In this document: positions 8,322 through 17,544 of the stretch, piece by piece
Layout of the letters: each line of letters opens with the position of its first letter
Numbering within the stretch: the stretch's first letter is position 1
Assembly (NCBI GenBank): GCA_017462125.1
Contig: JAFTRQ010000203.1
Coordinates: 1-64,000 of the forward strand
Length of the DNA stretch: 64,000 nucleotides
Origin: Clostridia bacterium
Lineage (GTDB): Bacteria > Bacillota_A > Clostridia > Oscillospirales > CAG-272
Direction of reading: 5' to 3'
Program-made: the position numbers and the translations under genes
Notes under the pieces: generated by a model
The model's input: the letters and a program-made list of their open reading frames with translations, nothing else
Database searches by the model: none
Told to the model about the DNA's origin: nothing

Positions 8322-10817
8322 ATGGCAGACAACTCGTTTGAGTATGCAAGCGTCTACCTTTTGGACGCGCCTTACTGTATCGACAGTAAGTATGATTATT
8401 TTATACCGTTGGATATGAGAAAGCAGATCATGCGAGGAAGCTTTGTCACCGTTCCCTTCGGAAGAGGAAACCGTAAGCAGATGGCCGTGGTTTGGGAGCT
8501 GCATCACTGTCCCTACAGCGGAGATATCAAAACGATTTCCGAGCTTTGCGCGGACAGAGCCGTGCTGGACGAGGAGCTTCTTTCTTTGTGTGACTATATG
8601 AAGGAGCATTATCTCTGCACCTTCGGAGAAGCCGTCAGATGTGCCGTTCCTGCCTCGGCTTTGGGAAAAATGTCCGAATACTATTATCCGATACCCTCCA
8701 AGGGGCCGGACGCGTCCGCAGGATTTGCTCCGGCGGATTTGTTTGTTTATAATTATCTTTGCTCCACGGGAGGAAAGAGCTTTGAGGCGTTGAAAACCAA
8801 ATTCGGCGCAGGCGTGGCGGCGGAGGCGGTAAAAAAATTGCTTGCCAAAGGATATATCGGCAAAGAGCTGATACAGGGCAAGACGGCATCCGATGCCTTT
8901 GAAGCCTATTATTCGCTTGCCATAACACCCGAGGAGTGCGAAGGCATCCTTATGGGCAAGGGAGCTGTAAAATTGCGCTCCGAAAAGCACAAGGCGATCC
9001 TTTCCGCTTTGCTTCGGGAGGGTGAGGCCGTTTCGGCAGTGCAGCTGATTGGCAGTGCGGAGGTCACGACGGCACAGCTGAAGGCGCTGGTAGACAAGGG
9101 CTTGATCTGCTTGGAGCAGCGTCGGATCTGGCGACAGCCGTATGAGATTTGCGAAGAAAATAAAATTGAGTATAAGCTGAACGCGGAACAGCAAGCCGCA
9201 TTTGAGACGGTCAAGGTACATCTGGAAGCAGATAAAGCCTCGGCGATTTTGTTGCACGGCGTTACGGGAAGCGGAAAGACCAGCGTGATCATTCGCGCCA
9301 TCGACGAGGCGCTTGATAGCGGCAAGGGCGTGTTGATGCTCCTTCCCGAGATCGCTCTGACTCCGCAGACGCTGAAGATCTTCAGCACCCGTTACGGAGA
9401 CAGGATCGCATTGGTTCATTCGGGTCTGTCTGCGGGCGAGCGCTACGATTCATATGTAAAGATCCGCTCGGGAAAGGCCGATCTGGTCATCGGTACCCGC
9501 TCGGCAATCTTCGCTCCCGTGAAAAATCTCGGTCTGGTGATCATTGACGAGGAGCACGAGACCACTTATAAATCGGAAACATCTCCGAAATACCACGCAA
9601 GAGACGTGGCAAGATGGCGTTGCGTTTACAACAATGCGGTATTGCTTCTCGCCTCTGCCACTCCGTCTATCGAAAGCTATACCAAGGCGATGGACGGCAA
9701 ATACACCCTTGTGAAGCTGCGCGAGCGCTATGGTGGCGCAGAGCTTCCCGAGGTCGTGATCTACGATATGAGAAACGAGCAGAGAACGGGAAATATGTCT
9801 CCCATCGGCAGAGTGCTCCGTGAGGAGCTGAAAAACGTGACCGACCGCGATGAGCAGGCGATCCTGTTTCTCAACAGGCGAGGATATAACACCTCGGTCA
9901 GCTGTAAATCCTGCGGTCAGGTGGTAACCTGCCCACATTGCTCGATTTCAATGAATTACCATACGAGAAAAGGCAATTACGATCAAGGCTTTTTGTTCTG
10001 CCATTGGTGCGGACAAAAGCTTCCGATGCCAAAGACCTGTCCGTCCTGCTCCTCGGAGCATCTGGTCAAGATCGGCTTCGGCACGCAGAGGATCGAGCAG
10101 GAGATGTCGGAGCTTTTGCCCGACAAGACTGTCATCAGAATGGATGCTGACAGCACCGCGGCGAAGAATTCGTTGGAGGGTCTGCTTACCGAATTCAAGG
10201 AGAGACGCGCAGACGTGCTGTTGGGTACTCAGATGGTGACCAAGGGCCACGATTTTCCCGACGTAACGCTTGTAGGCGTCCTTTTAGCGGATATGTCGCT
10301 GTATATGGACGATTATCACGCCAACGAGCGAACCTTTTCGATGCTGACGCAGGTCATCGGCCGCGCGGGCAGATCCAAAAAGAAGGGTATGGCGATCATT
10401 CAGACCAACAATCCCGATAACGATACCATTCGACTTGCCTGCAAGCAGGATTACGAGGCGTTTTATGCATCGGAGATCCGATTGCGCAAGCTGTTGGTGT
10501 TCCCGCCCTATTGCGATATTGCGCTGCTCACCCTCACAGGTACGGACGAAAAGCAGGTTTTGATCGGTGCCAACGTGCTCCGTCAGGAGATCAATAAGCT
10601 GATCTTTACCCGCTACAGAGACATTCAGATGGTGATCTTCGGTCCCTTTGAGTCGCCCGTCTATAAGGTTGAGGAGAAGTACAGAATGCGATTGGTCATC
10701 AAGTGCAGATTGAATCGCGAGAGCCGCGAGCTTTTTGCCACGCTTCTATCCGATTTCGGAAGCAACAGCAAGGGAAAGACTGCGCTGTCCATCGACTTTA
10801 ACCCCACGGGCTTGTAA
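8322..10817 (+). CDS. priA: primosomal protein N' (replication restart helicase)
   Basis: An 831-residue superfamily 2 3'-to-5' helicase that reloads the replisome at stalled forks. In order: N-terminal 3'-DNA-binding domain, Walker A GVTGSGKT (313-320), Walker B DEEH (409-412), and a zinc module with eight Cys (CKSCG, CPHC, CHWCG, CPSC). The helicase motif VIGRAGR and the C-terminal domain follow. Length is normal for PriA. GGAAAGGAG precedes the ATG. coaBC, which often lies between rpoZ and priA in Firmicutes, is absent. Confidence 0.97.
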   Translation: MADNSFEYASVYLLDAPYCIDSKYDYFIPLDMRKQIMRGSFVTVPFGRGNRKQMAVVWELHHCPYSGDIKTISELCADRAVLDEELLSLCDYMKEHYLCTFGEAVRCAVPASALGKMSEYYYPIPSKGPDASAGFAPADLFVYNYLCSTGGKSFEALKTKFGAGVAAEAVKKLLAKGYIGKELIQGKTASDAFEAYYSLAITPEECEGILMGKGAVKLRSEKHKAILSALLREGEAVSAVQLIGSAEVTTAQLKALVDKGLICLEQRRIWRQPYEICEENKIEYKLNAEQQAAFETVKVHLEADKASAILLHGVTGSGKTSVIIRAIDEALDSGKGVLMLLPEIALTPQTLKIFSTRYGDRIALVHSGLSAGERYDSYVKIRSGKADLVIGTRSAIFAPVKNLGLVIIDEEHETTYKSETSPKYHARDVARWRCVYNNAVLLLASATPSIESYTKAMDGKYTLVKLRERYGGAELPEVVIYDMRNEQRTGNMSPIGRVLREELKNVTDRDEQAILFLNRRGYNTSVSCKSCGQVVTCPHCSISMNYHTRKGNYDQGFLFCHWCGQKLPMPKTCPSCSSEHLVKIGFGTQRIEQEMSELLPDKTVIRMDADSTAAKNSLEGLLTEFKERRADVLLGTQMVTKGHDFPDVTLVGVLLADMSLYMDDYHANERTFSMLTQVIGRAGRSKKKGMAIIQTNNPDNDTIRLACKQDYEAFYASEIRLRKLLVFPPYCDIALLTLTGTDEKQVLIGANVLRQEINKLIFTRYRDIQMVIFGPFESPVYKVEEKYRMRLVIKCRLNRESRELFATLLSDFGSNSKGKTALSIDFNPTGL

Positions 10818-10874
10818 AGGGAAACATAATTTACGTTTAAGCTTTGCCAAATGGCAATACCGATATTTTTTTAT

Positions 10875-10905
10875 GCCGCTTTGAGCGGCGGAATGGAGAA
10901 TTATT
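10875..10905 (+). repeat. partial intercistronic palindromic element
   Basis: The hairpin GCCGCT-ttg-AGCGGC (10875-10889) plus GGAATGGAG equals the 3' third of the larger element at 63167-63286 and 48055-48165. Its GGAATGGAG is the ribosome-binding site of def. Confidence 0.6.
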
Positions 10906-11382
10906 ATGGCTAAATTGCAGATAGTAAAGGTTGGAGACGAGACCTTAAGAAAGGTGAGCCGTCCCGTTGATAAGATCACTCCCCGCGTTCTTACGCTTCT
11001 TGACGATATGGTGCAGACGATGCGTTCTGCGGGAGGAGTAGGTCTTGCGGCGCCTCAGGTAGGCATTTTGCGCAGGATCGTAGTGATCGAGGTGGAGGAG
11101 GGTCAGTTGCTTGAGCTGATCAATCCCAAGATCATCGCGTTCGCGGGAGAGCAGGAGGGCCTTGAGGGATGTCTGTCTTTGCCCGGTCAGTGGGGAATCG
11201 TCAAGAGACCGATGCACGTGACGGTCCGCGCAATGAACCGCAAGGGTGAGATTGTGGATTACAGCGGAAGCGAGCTGCTTGCGCGTTGCTTCTGTCATGA
11301 GCTCGATCACCTTGACGGCAAGCTCTATCCCGACGTAGCGGACAGAATGCTGACTAAGGAAGAGATCGAAGAGCTTGATTAA
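10906..11382 (+). CDS. def: peptide deformylase
   Basis: A 158-residue iron/zinc metallopeptidase that removes the N-formyl group from nascent proteins. All three family motifs are present: GVGLAAPQVG, EGCLSLPG (metal Cys) and HELDH (metal His pair and catalytic Glu). The ribosome site is GGAATGGAG, supplied by a repeat remnant. fmt, whose product installs the formyl group, starts 22 bp downstream, the usual def-fmt pairing. Confidence 0.97.
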   Translation: MAKLQIVKVGDETLRKVSRPVDKITPRVLTLLDDMVQTMRSAGGVGLAAPQVGILRRIVVIEVEEGQLLELINPKIIAFAGEQEGLEGCLSLPGQWGIVKRPMHVTVRAMNRKGEIVDYSGSELLARCFCHELDHLDGKLYPDVADRMLTKEEIEELD

Positions 11383-11404
11383 TTTGATTTGAATTGGAGA
11401 AACT

Positions 11405-12340
11405 ATGAGAATTTTATTTATGGGAACTCCCGATTTCGCTTTGCCCACCCTGCGTGCGCTCTGCGACGCGGGACATGAGATCGTTGGCGCGGTTACCAAG
11501 ATCGATAAGCCCAGCGGCAGAGGTCACCGTATGATGCCCACGCCCATCAAGGTGTATGCGTTGGAGCAGAATATTCCCGTATATCAGCCTACCACACTAA
11601 AGGGCGATGAATTTGCAGAACTGCTTGCAGAGCTTGATCCCGAGATGATCGTTGTCGTTGCCTTTGGCAAGATCTTGCCGAGAAACGTGTTGGATTATCC
11701 GAAATACGGCTGTGTTAACGTACACGGCTCGCTCCTTCCCGAGTACAGAGGCGCGGCACCGATGCAGAGAGCGATCATCGACGGTAAAAGGGTGACAGGT
11801 ATTACCACGATGCTGATGGCTGACGGAATCGATACGGGGGATATGCTGCTGAAGGCAGAGGTTGAGATCGGCGAAAACGACAATTTTGAAGTAATTCACG
11901 ATTGCCTTGCCGAATGCGGAGCCAAGCTTCTTATCGAGACGGTCGATAAGCTTGAAAAGGGTGAGATCGTGCCCGAAAAGCAGGACGACAGCCTTGCAAC
12001 TCACGCCGCAAAGATCGAAAAAGAGGATTGTTTGCTCGATTTTTCGCGTTCTGCGAAGGAGCTTCACGATCTGATCCGCGGACTTTCGCCGATTCCGCTT
12101 TCCTTCACCCACACGCCGGACGGAAAGCTGCTCAAGGTGGTCGAGAGCCGCGTTTATGATGCGGAAAAGACGGTAAAAGCGCTTCCGGGAACCGTTTTGT
12201 CGGTTGGAGACGATATCAAGGTTGTCTGCGGACAGGGAATACTGTCGCTTTTGAAGGTGGTGCCCGAGGGTAAGGGCAAAATGAGCGCGGCGGACTTTGT
12301 TCGCGGCAGAAAGATCGCCGAGGGCGACCTGCTCTCTTAA
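11405..12340 (+). CDS. fmt: methionyl-tRNA formyltransferase
   Basis: A 311-residue enzyme transferring the formyl group of 10-formyl-THF to initiator Met-tRNA. The N-terminal formyltransferase fold begins MRILFMGTPDFA and contains the catalytic-loop signature HGSLLPEYRGAAP and IDTGDML. The C-terminal OB-type domain follows from about residue 205. Length is typical. TTGGAG precedes the ATG. A 250-bp repeat-rich spacer separates it from the next gene. Confidence 0.97.
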   Translation: MRILFMGTPDFALPTLRALCDAGHEIVGAVTKIDKPSGRGHRMMPTPIKVYALEQNIPVYQPTTLKGDEFAELLAELDPEMIVVVAFGKILPRNVLDYPKYGCVNVHGSLLPEYRGAAPMQRAIIDGKRVTGITTMLMADGIDTGDMLLKAEVEIGENDNFEVIHDCLAECGAKLLIETVDKLEKGEIVPEKQDDSLATHAAKIEKEDCLLDFSRSAKELHDLIRGLSPIPLSFTHTPDGKLLKVVESRVYDAEKTVKALPGTVLSVGDDIKVVCGQGILSLLKVVPEGKGKMSAADFVRGRKIAEGDLLS

Positions 12341-12398
12341 TTGCTTGATAAAAAATACCTTGTTTTTTTGAACGGAAAACGAAACAGACTATTTTTAA

Positions 12399-12590
12399 AT
12401 CAGCGTGAACAGCACTTCCCACTTATAGGTAATTCAACTTGTTCACGCACGAATTTTGCCTGCTCGGCAAAATTCACCGATTGCATTATTCTGCCACAGG
12501 GGCTTTCAAAGCGAATTAAATATGATTTTTGGCCCCCTGCGGCAAATGAAGATCAGCGTGAACAGCACTTCCGCTGAATTGGAGATTGAT
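12399..12590 (+). repeat. intercistronic palindromic element, expanded copy
   Basis: This copy contains the modules GCGTGAAC...GTTCACGC and GAATTTTGCC...GGCAAAATTC (about 12451-12473). A longer version of the third stem follows (CCACAGGGG...CCCCCTGCGG, about 12494-12543), then TTGGAG before the next start codon. A 21-bp direct repeat beginning ATCAGCGTGAACAGC occurs at 12399-12419 and 12552-12572, consistent with an internal duplication or insertion. The same modules are at 48055-48165 (minus) and 63167-63286. Confidence 0.75.
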
Positions 12591-13325
12591 ATGTTTTTTG
12601 GTTTATTTTACGGAGATTGGACGGTATTGCTCCTTCTCCCCGCTATGATCTTTGCCTTTATCGCGCAGATCAAGGTGAATTCAACGTTTAAAAAATATAA
12701 CCGCGTGAGAACAGCCCGTCGCATCAGCGGTGCCGAGGCGGCAAGACGGATACTTGACCGTAACGGGCTCTATCAGGTGAGAGTGGAGCGTGTGCACGGG
12801 CATCTGACCGACCATTACGATCCTCGCGCCAATGTGATACGTCTCTCCGAGGCGACCTATGACAGCACCAGCGTTGCGGCGCTGGGTGTTGCGGCGCACG
12901 AGGCAGGACACGCGGTTCAGCACGCGACGGATTACGCACCGATCAAGCTTCGCGCGGCGATCATACCCGTTACGCAGATCGGTTCAAGATTGGCGATGCC
13001 GGTCTTTCTGATCGGACTGCTTTTGACCTATATGACTTACGTGGATCTGTACGTTGGCAGTATCATTATGGTGGTGGGCATCGTTTTGTTCTCTCTGACG
13101 GCGCTGTTTCAGCTGATCACCCTGCCTACCGAGTTCAACGCATCTGCCCGCGCGCTCAAGATTCTTGAGGAGAGTGAGATCCTGTACGGCGATGAGGTCA
13201 AGGGTGCAAGAAAGGTGCTGTCGGCAGCCGCAATGACCTACGTTGCCGCGCTTGCAACCTCACTTGCGTACCTGCTTCGCTTTATTCTGATCGCCGCAGG
13301 GGCATCGGGCAGACGAAGATCATAA
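12591..13325 (+). CDS. YugP-family neutral zinc metallopeptidase
   Basis: A 244-residue membrane protein of the zinc peptidase 2 family (PF04298 type). The zinc motif HEAGH (in AAHEAGHAVQH) follows a first membrane segment. Two or three further hydrophobic helices lie at about residues 125-170 and near the C-terminus. TLPTEFNASARA carries the third-ligand region. The substrate is unknown in the family. The ATG at 12591 has TTGGAG upstream; a longer open frame into the repeat element is an artefact of that repeat. It lies between fmt and rsmB, inside a translation/RNA-modification run. Confidence 0.9.
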   Translation: MFFGLFYGDWTVLLLLPAMIFAFIAQIKVNSTFKKYNRVRTARRISGAEAARRILDRNGLYQVRVERVHGHLTDHYDPRANVIRLSEATYDSTSVAALGVAAHEAGHAVQHATDYAPIKLRAAIIPVTQIGSRLAMPVFLIGLLLTYMTYVDLYVGSIIMVVGIVLFSLTALFQLITLPTEFNASARALKILEESEILYGDEVKGARKVLSAAAMTYVAALATSLAYLLRFILIAAGASGRRRS

Positions 13326-13331
13326 AGAAAA

Positions 13332-13350
13332 AAGGGATCTTGGATCCCTT
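13332..13350. other. short perfect hairpin before rsmB
   Basis: AAGGGATC-ttg-GATCCCTT forms an 8-bp stem in the yugP-rsmB gap, without a following T run. It could be a weak terminator or an mRNA processing/stabilising structure. Confidence 0.4.
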
Positions 13351-13380
13351 GACGACTGTTTAAAACAGAAAGGAGTAGCT

Positions 13381-14694
13381 ATGACGCCCAGAGAATTGGC
13401 TTATAAAATATTAAAGAACGCCTCGACGGGCGCGACCTATTCCAATATTGCCATCGACAACGCGCTGAAGAAAAACACGCTTTCCTCGGCAGATGCGGGG
13501 CTGTTGACCGCTATCGTGATGGGAGTGACCGAGAGACGTCTGACCTTGGATCATCTGATCGACAGGCTTTCCGCGCGCCCCGAGAAGGTGGACAGCGATG
13601 CCCGCATATTGCTTGAAATGGGTATTTATCAGATCCTTTTCCTCGACCGTATTCCCGCTTATGCGGCGGTCAACGAAACGGTGGATCTGGCACCCAGGAG
13701 GAGCGCGGGCTTTGTCAATGCCGTTATGCGTGAGCTGTTGCGGCGAAAGCAGAAGGGAACGCTTGCCGAGCTGTATCCCGATGAGGCGCAGGACCCTGTG
13801 GCACATCTTTCCGTAGTGTATTCGTTTCCGCAGGACGTGTGTCAACGCTTCCTGCAGATATACGGATATGAGAGGACGAAAGTGATCTTTGAAATATTTA
13901 ACCGCCCGCCTAAGCTTACGCTGCGCGTCAACTCGCTGAAGATCAGCCGAGAGGATTATGCCGCGCTGCTTGAGGAGCGAGGCATCGGATATCAGCTTTC
14001 GGAAAGGCTTGAGCAGGCAATTTTGCTTGAAAACGTCAGCTTTTCCTCGCTTCCGGGATTTGACGAGGGATACTTTTTCGTGCAGGATGAGGCCTCGCAG
14101 ATCTGCGTGGAGGCGGTTGGCGCAGAGCCCGATATGCTGATGATCGATTCCTGCTCCTGCCCGGGCTCAAAGGCCTTTGGATCGGCGATCAAGATGGAAA
14201 ACAGGGGCAAGATCCTGTCCTTCGACCTTCATGAAAGCAAGCTGAAGCTGATCGGTAAAAGCGCAGCGCGCCTTGGAATCGATATCATAACCGCCAACGT
14301 TCGCGACGGAAGATTGCTTGATGAATCGCTTGTGGGACAAGCCGACAGAGTGCTTTGTGACGTACCTTGCTCAGGACTCGGCGTGATCGCCAAAAAGCCC
14401 GAAATCCGATACAAGAGCCTCTCCGATTTCGCAAGATTGCCCGAGATCCAATACGCGATCCTTGACAATTGCTCCCGTTACGTGAAAAAAGGCGGCGTGC
14501 TGGTCTATTCCACCTGCACGGTATTGCCCGAGGAAAATGATGCCAATGCGGACAGATTCCTTGCGGAGCATCCCGAATTTAAGGCGGTGGATTTTTCGGT
14601 TGGTGACGTCAGAAGCGAGGGGGGAAAATTGTCGCTCTCTCCCGACCTTCACGGAACGGACGGATTTTTCGTGGCAAAATTTATAAAGAATTAA
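13381..14694 (+). CDS. rsmB: 16S rRNA (cytosine-967-C5) methyltransferase
   Basis: A 437-residue NusB-domain plus Fmu/RsmB methyltransferase. The N-terminal NusB-like RNA-binding domain (about 1-135) precedes the SAM-binding Rossmann domain with SCSCPGSKA, the DVPCSGLG motif containing one catalytic cysteine, and VYSTCT containing the other. It methylates C967 of 16S rRNA. GAAAGGAG precedes the ATG. rlmN follows 11 bp downstream, the standard Firmicutes order. Confidence 0.95.
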   Translation: MTPRELAYKILKNASTGATYSNIAIDNALKKNTLSSADAGLLTAIVMGVTERRLTLDHLIDRLSARPEKVDSDARILLEMGIYQILFLDRIPAYAAVNETVDLAPRRSAGFVNAVMRELLRRKQKGTLAELYPDEAQDPVAHLSVVYSFPQDVCQRFLQIYGYERTKVIFEIFNRPPKLTLRVNSLKISREDYAALLEERGIGYQLSERLEQAILLENVSFSSLPGFDEGYFFVQDEASQICVEAVGAEPDMLMIDSCSCPGSKAFGSAIKMENRGKILSFDLHESKLKLIGKSAARLGIDIITANVRDGRLLDESLVGQADRVLCDVPCSGLGVIAKKPEIRYKSLSDFARLPEIQYAILDNCSRYVKKGGVLVYSTCTVLPEENDANADRFLAEHPEFKAVDFSVGDVRSEGGKLSLSPDLHGTDGFFVAKFIKN

Positions 14695-14705
14695 GATAGA
14701 GATTT

Positions 14706-15755
14706 ATGAAGAACATATTATCATATACACCCGATGAGCTACGAGAGCTGATGGCATCTGTGGGCGAGCCTGCCTACAGAGCGAAGCAGATCTTTACGCA
14801 GCTTCACAAGGGGATCCTGCTCGACGAAATGACCAACGTGGGCAAGGTTACCAAGGAAAAACTACACAACGCTGCAGATTGCACTCTGCCATCTGTTAAG
14901 AGAAAGCTGGTGTCACGGCTGGACGGAACGGTCAAATATCTGTTTGAGCTTTCCGACGGCAACTGTATCGAGTCTGTGGTGATGAAATACGAGCACGGCT
15001 ATACCATCTGTGTGTCCTCGCAGGTGGGATGTCGGATGGGGTGCAAATTTTGCGCGTCCACCGTGGCGGGTAGAGTTCGTGACCTCGAAGCGGGAGAGAT
15101 CTTAGGTCAGTTGATCTCGGCGCAGAGAGATCTGAACGTGCGCATATCCAATATCGTTATGATGGGAATCGGCGAGCCGCTTGACAATTATGACAACGTG
15201 GTCAGCTTTCTGAATATTGTTAATCTCCCCGACGGAGTGAATATCGGCTATCGCCATATTTCGCTTTCCACCTGTGGAGTCGTGCCCAAAATATACGAGC
15301 TGGCTAAGCTGAACCTGCCTATTACGCTTTCGGTATCGCTTCACGCGTCGGACGATGACACTCGCTCCGAGATCATGCCTGTCAACAAGGCGTGGGGTGT
15401 GGACGAGCTTCTCAATGCCTGTCGTGATTATTACAAAACCACCGAGCGGCGCATTTCCTTTGAATATACGCTGATCGCGGGCAAGAACGACACCAAGCAG
15501 AATGCGCTTCATCTGGCAAATACCTTGAACGCAAAGCTTCGAAGCCGTACCGAGACTATGCCTATCCACGTCAATCTGATCCCTGTCAACGAGGTTACCG
15601 AGTCGGGATTCAAAAGCTCTGACAGAGATGCGGTGAAACGGTTTGCGGCAACGCTTGAGGCGCACGGTATCCGCGCTACGGTTCGTCGCACGTTGGGCTC
15701 CGATATCAATGCCTCCTGCGGACAGCTGCGCCGTGAGGACGCAGGAGAGGCCTAA
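14706..15755 (+). CDS. rlmN: dual-specificity 23S rRNA/tRNA methyltransferase
   Basis: A 349-residue radical-SAM enzyme making 2-methyladenosine at A2503 of 23S rRNA and A37 of tRNAs. The [4Fe-4S] motif is C109-x3-C113-x2-C116 (in QVGCRMGCKFC); MMGIGEP and the C-terminal resolving cysteine (DINASCGQL) are present. Length is normal. In other Firmicutes prpC and prkC follow directly; here a PASTA-only gene follows 64 bp later. Confidence 0.97.
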   Translation: MKNILSYTPDELRELMASVGEPAYRAKQIFTQLHKGILLDEMTNVGKVTKEKLHNAADCTLPSVKRKLVSRLDGTVKYLFELSDGNCIESVVMKYEHGYTICVSSQVGCRMGCKFCASTVAGRVRDLEAGEILGQLISAQRDLNVRISNIVMMGIGEPLDNYDNVVSFLNIVNLPDGVNIGYRHISLSTCGVVPKIYELAKLNLPITLSVSLHASDDDTRSEIMPVNKAWGVDELLNACRDYYKTTERRISFEYTLIAGKNDTKQNALHLANTLNAKLRSRTETMPIHVNLIPVNEVTESGFKSSDRDAVKRFAATLEAHGIRATVRRTLGSDINASCGQLRREDAGEA

Positions 15756-15819
15756 AAAAGACTATGGCGCGCTTTGAAGGGCACCTTTACATAAACCTAT
15801 ATGGAATATAAGGAGCCTT

Positions 15820-16620
15820 ATGAAAGCGAAAGATAATTCCCTGAAAAAAGCAATAGCTGCGGCTACGGTATCCGCCTTGGTTTTTGCGGTGACGTCGATA
15901 TGCGTATTTGCCTTCTTTTTCGTCAGCAACCGTCGTCATCGGGAGACTGTTACGATCCCATCGTTCGTCGGTCAGCAGTTTTCCTCTATTATGCCTGTGG
16001 ATCGCATCACAGTTGAGCATGAGCTGGTCTTTTCGGATGAGGTGCCCGCGGGAGAGGTCATTTCTCAGTTTCCGTATGCGGGTGCTCGCAGAAAGGTCGC
16101 AGACGGAGATGCATACACGGTAAAACTGACGGTCAGCTTGGGAAAAGAGCAATTGCGCGTTCCCACTCTTGCAAGCTACGGTTATCTTGAAGCCGCCGCG
16201 GCATTGCGGATGCTCGGCGCACGGGTGCGCGTCGTTTCGATATATAACGGAGATGCGGATCACGATACGGTGCTGTCAACCTCGCCTGCCGCGGGCGAGA
16301 TGATCGAAGCAGGACAGCAGGTCACGCTTTTTGTCAGCAGACACCGCGTAGAGGGGTCGATACTCGTCAGAGATTTTACGGGTATGCCTCAGGAGCAAGC
16401 CTGCGCAGAGCTTCTTTCCGACGGATTTTTGGTCGGGGAGATTGAGCTTGTATGCTCCGATGAGGGGGAGGCGGGCTGTGTGATCGGGCAAAGCCTCGCT
16501 CCGGGCACCTACGTCAGGCACGAAAGCCGCATTGACCTGACGGTCAGCGCGGGTAAAAATACGGAAGAAAAGCATCCCTTTGGCAGAGGATTGACAGAGG
16601 GTGCTCATAACGGAGAATAG
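15820..16620 (+). CDS. membrane-anchored PASTA-repeat protein without kinase domain
   Basis: A 266-residue protein with a short basic N-terminus, one membrane segment (about residues 10-36), and then three PASTA-like repeats. These lie at about 43-107 (VTIPSFVGQQF), 111-173 (LRVPTLASYGY) and 178-243 (ILVRDFTGMPQEQA), each with a PxxG or PAxGE turn. The tail is hydrophilic. PASTA repeats bind muropeptides or lipid II and are normally the extracellular part of the kinase PrkC/PknB. AAGGAG precedes the ATG, and nothing kinase-like lies between rlmN and this start. It occupies exactly the prkC position before rsgA and ends 1 bp before that gene, so it is probably translated in coupling. A wall-sensing or scaffold role is inferred. 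Confidence 0.88.
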   Translation: MKAKDNSLKKAIAAATVSALVFAVTSICVFAFFFVSNRRHRETVTIPSFVGQQFSSIMPVDRITVEHELVFSDEVPAGEVISQFPYAGARRKVADGDAYTVKLTVSLGKEQLRVPTLASYGYLEAAAALRMLGARVRVVSIYNGDADHDTVLSTSPAAGEMIEAGQQVTLFVSRHRVEGSILVRDFTGMPQEQACAELLSDGFLVGEIELVCSDEGEAGCVIGQSLAPGTYVRHESRIDLTVSAGKNTEEKHPFGRGLTEGAHNGE

Positions 16621-16621
16621 A

Positions 16622-17542
16622 ATGGATTTGAAAGTTAAAGGACGGATCGTCAGCCTTCTTGGCGGTCTTTACACCGTCAGAGTTAAGGAGGACGGAGAAT
16701 ATAGGGAGATCCCGTGCCGCGCAAGAGGAATCTTTCGGCACAGCAATACGTCGCCTTTGGTGGGGGATACGGTGACCCTTGATCTTGGAGACGGCGAGGA
16801 AAATGCGATCATTGACGAGATCGTGGACAGACGAAGCGCGCTGATCCGCCCTCCGCTTGCCAATCTTGACGTTGTTTTTGTGACGATGGCGGCAAGATCG
16901 CCCGCGCCTATGCCCGATATGACCGATAAGCTGACTGCGATTCTGGAGTACAATGATATCAAGCCTGTCATCGTGATCGGAAAATGCGAGTTGGATAGGG
17001 AGAGCGCGGAGGCGCTGAAGCAGACCTATGAAAAGGCGGGATATGAGGTTTTCGTCCTTTCCTGTGCAACGGGAGAAGGGATTGATGCCTTGAAGGAGTA
17101 TATAGACTCTGCCCTTGACGGCAAGATCGCCGCATTTGCGGGCGCGTCGGGTGTGGGAAAATCCACCTTGATGAATCGGCTTTTTCCTTCGCTTGATCTC
17201 GGCACGGGCGACGTTAGCCGTAAGACCGCGCGAGGCAGGCATACGACGAGAGCGGTCAATCTTTTCCCCATTACGGAAACGGCATACCTTGCCGATACCC
17301 CCGGATTTTCTATGCTGGATTTTGAGCGCTTCGATTTCTTTGATCTTGAAAACCTGCCCCTCTGCTTTCCCGAGATAAATGAGCGTATCGGACAGTGCAA
17401 GTATACCAAATGCACGCACATCAAGGAAGAGGGATGCGCCGTGGTAGAGGCAGTAAAGCGCGGAGAGATGGCAAAAACAAGGCATGAAAGCTACGTTTTG
17501 CTTTACGATATTTTAAAAAACAAGCATAAGTGGGATAAATAA
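16622..17542 (+). CDS. rsgA: ribosome small-subunit-dependent GTPase A
   Basis: A 306-residue circularly permuted GTPase for 30S assembly. The OB fold (1-65) precedes G4/G5, then G1 GASGVGKST, G3 DTPGF, and a C-terminal zinc finger (C-x7-C-x4-C-x-H-x5-C type, ending KEEGC). The G4 guanine-recognition motif, usually N/TKxD, reads GKCE here, which is unusual. The ATG at 16622 follows GGAG and lies one base after the PASTA stop. thiN follows 2 bp later. rpe, usually between rsgA and thiN, is missing. Confidence 0.94.
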   Translation: MDLKVKGRIVSLLGGLYTVRVKEDGEYREIPCRARGIFRHSNTSPLVGDTVTLDLGDGEENAIIDEIVDRRSALIRPPLANLDVVFVTMAARSPAPMPDMTDKLTAILEYNDIKPVIVIGKCELDRESAEALKQTYEKAGYEVFVLSCATGEGIDALKEYIDSALDGKIAAFAGASGVGKSTLMNRLFPSLDLGTGDVSRKTARGRHTTRAVNLFPITETAYLADTPGFSMLDFERFDFFDLENLPLCFPEINERIGQCKYTKCTHIKEEGCAVVEAVKRGEMAKTRHESYVLLYDILKNKHKWDK

Positions 17543-17544
17543 CG

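Noticed and set aside
12456..12590. N-terminal extension of the YugP-type peptidase and a similar one of the DHHW gene (48047-48112)
   Set aside because: Both translate the same palindromic element (hence the shared MPARQNS start). True starts follow GGAG motifs at 12591 and 48046.
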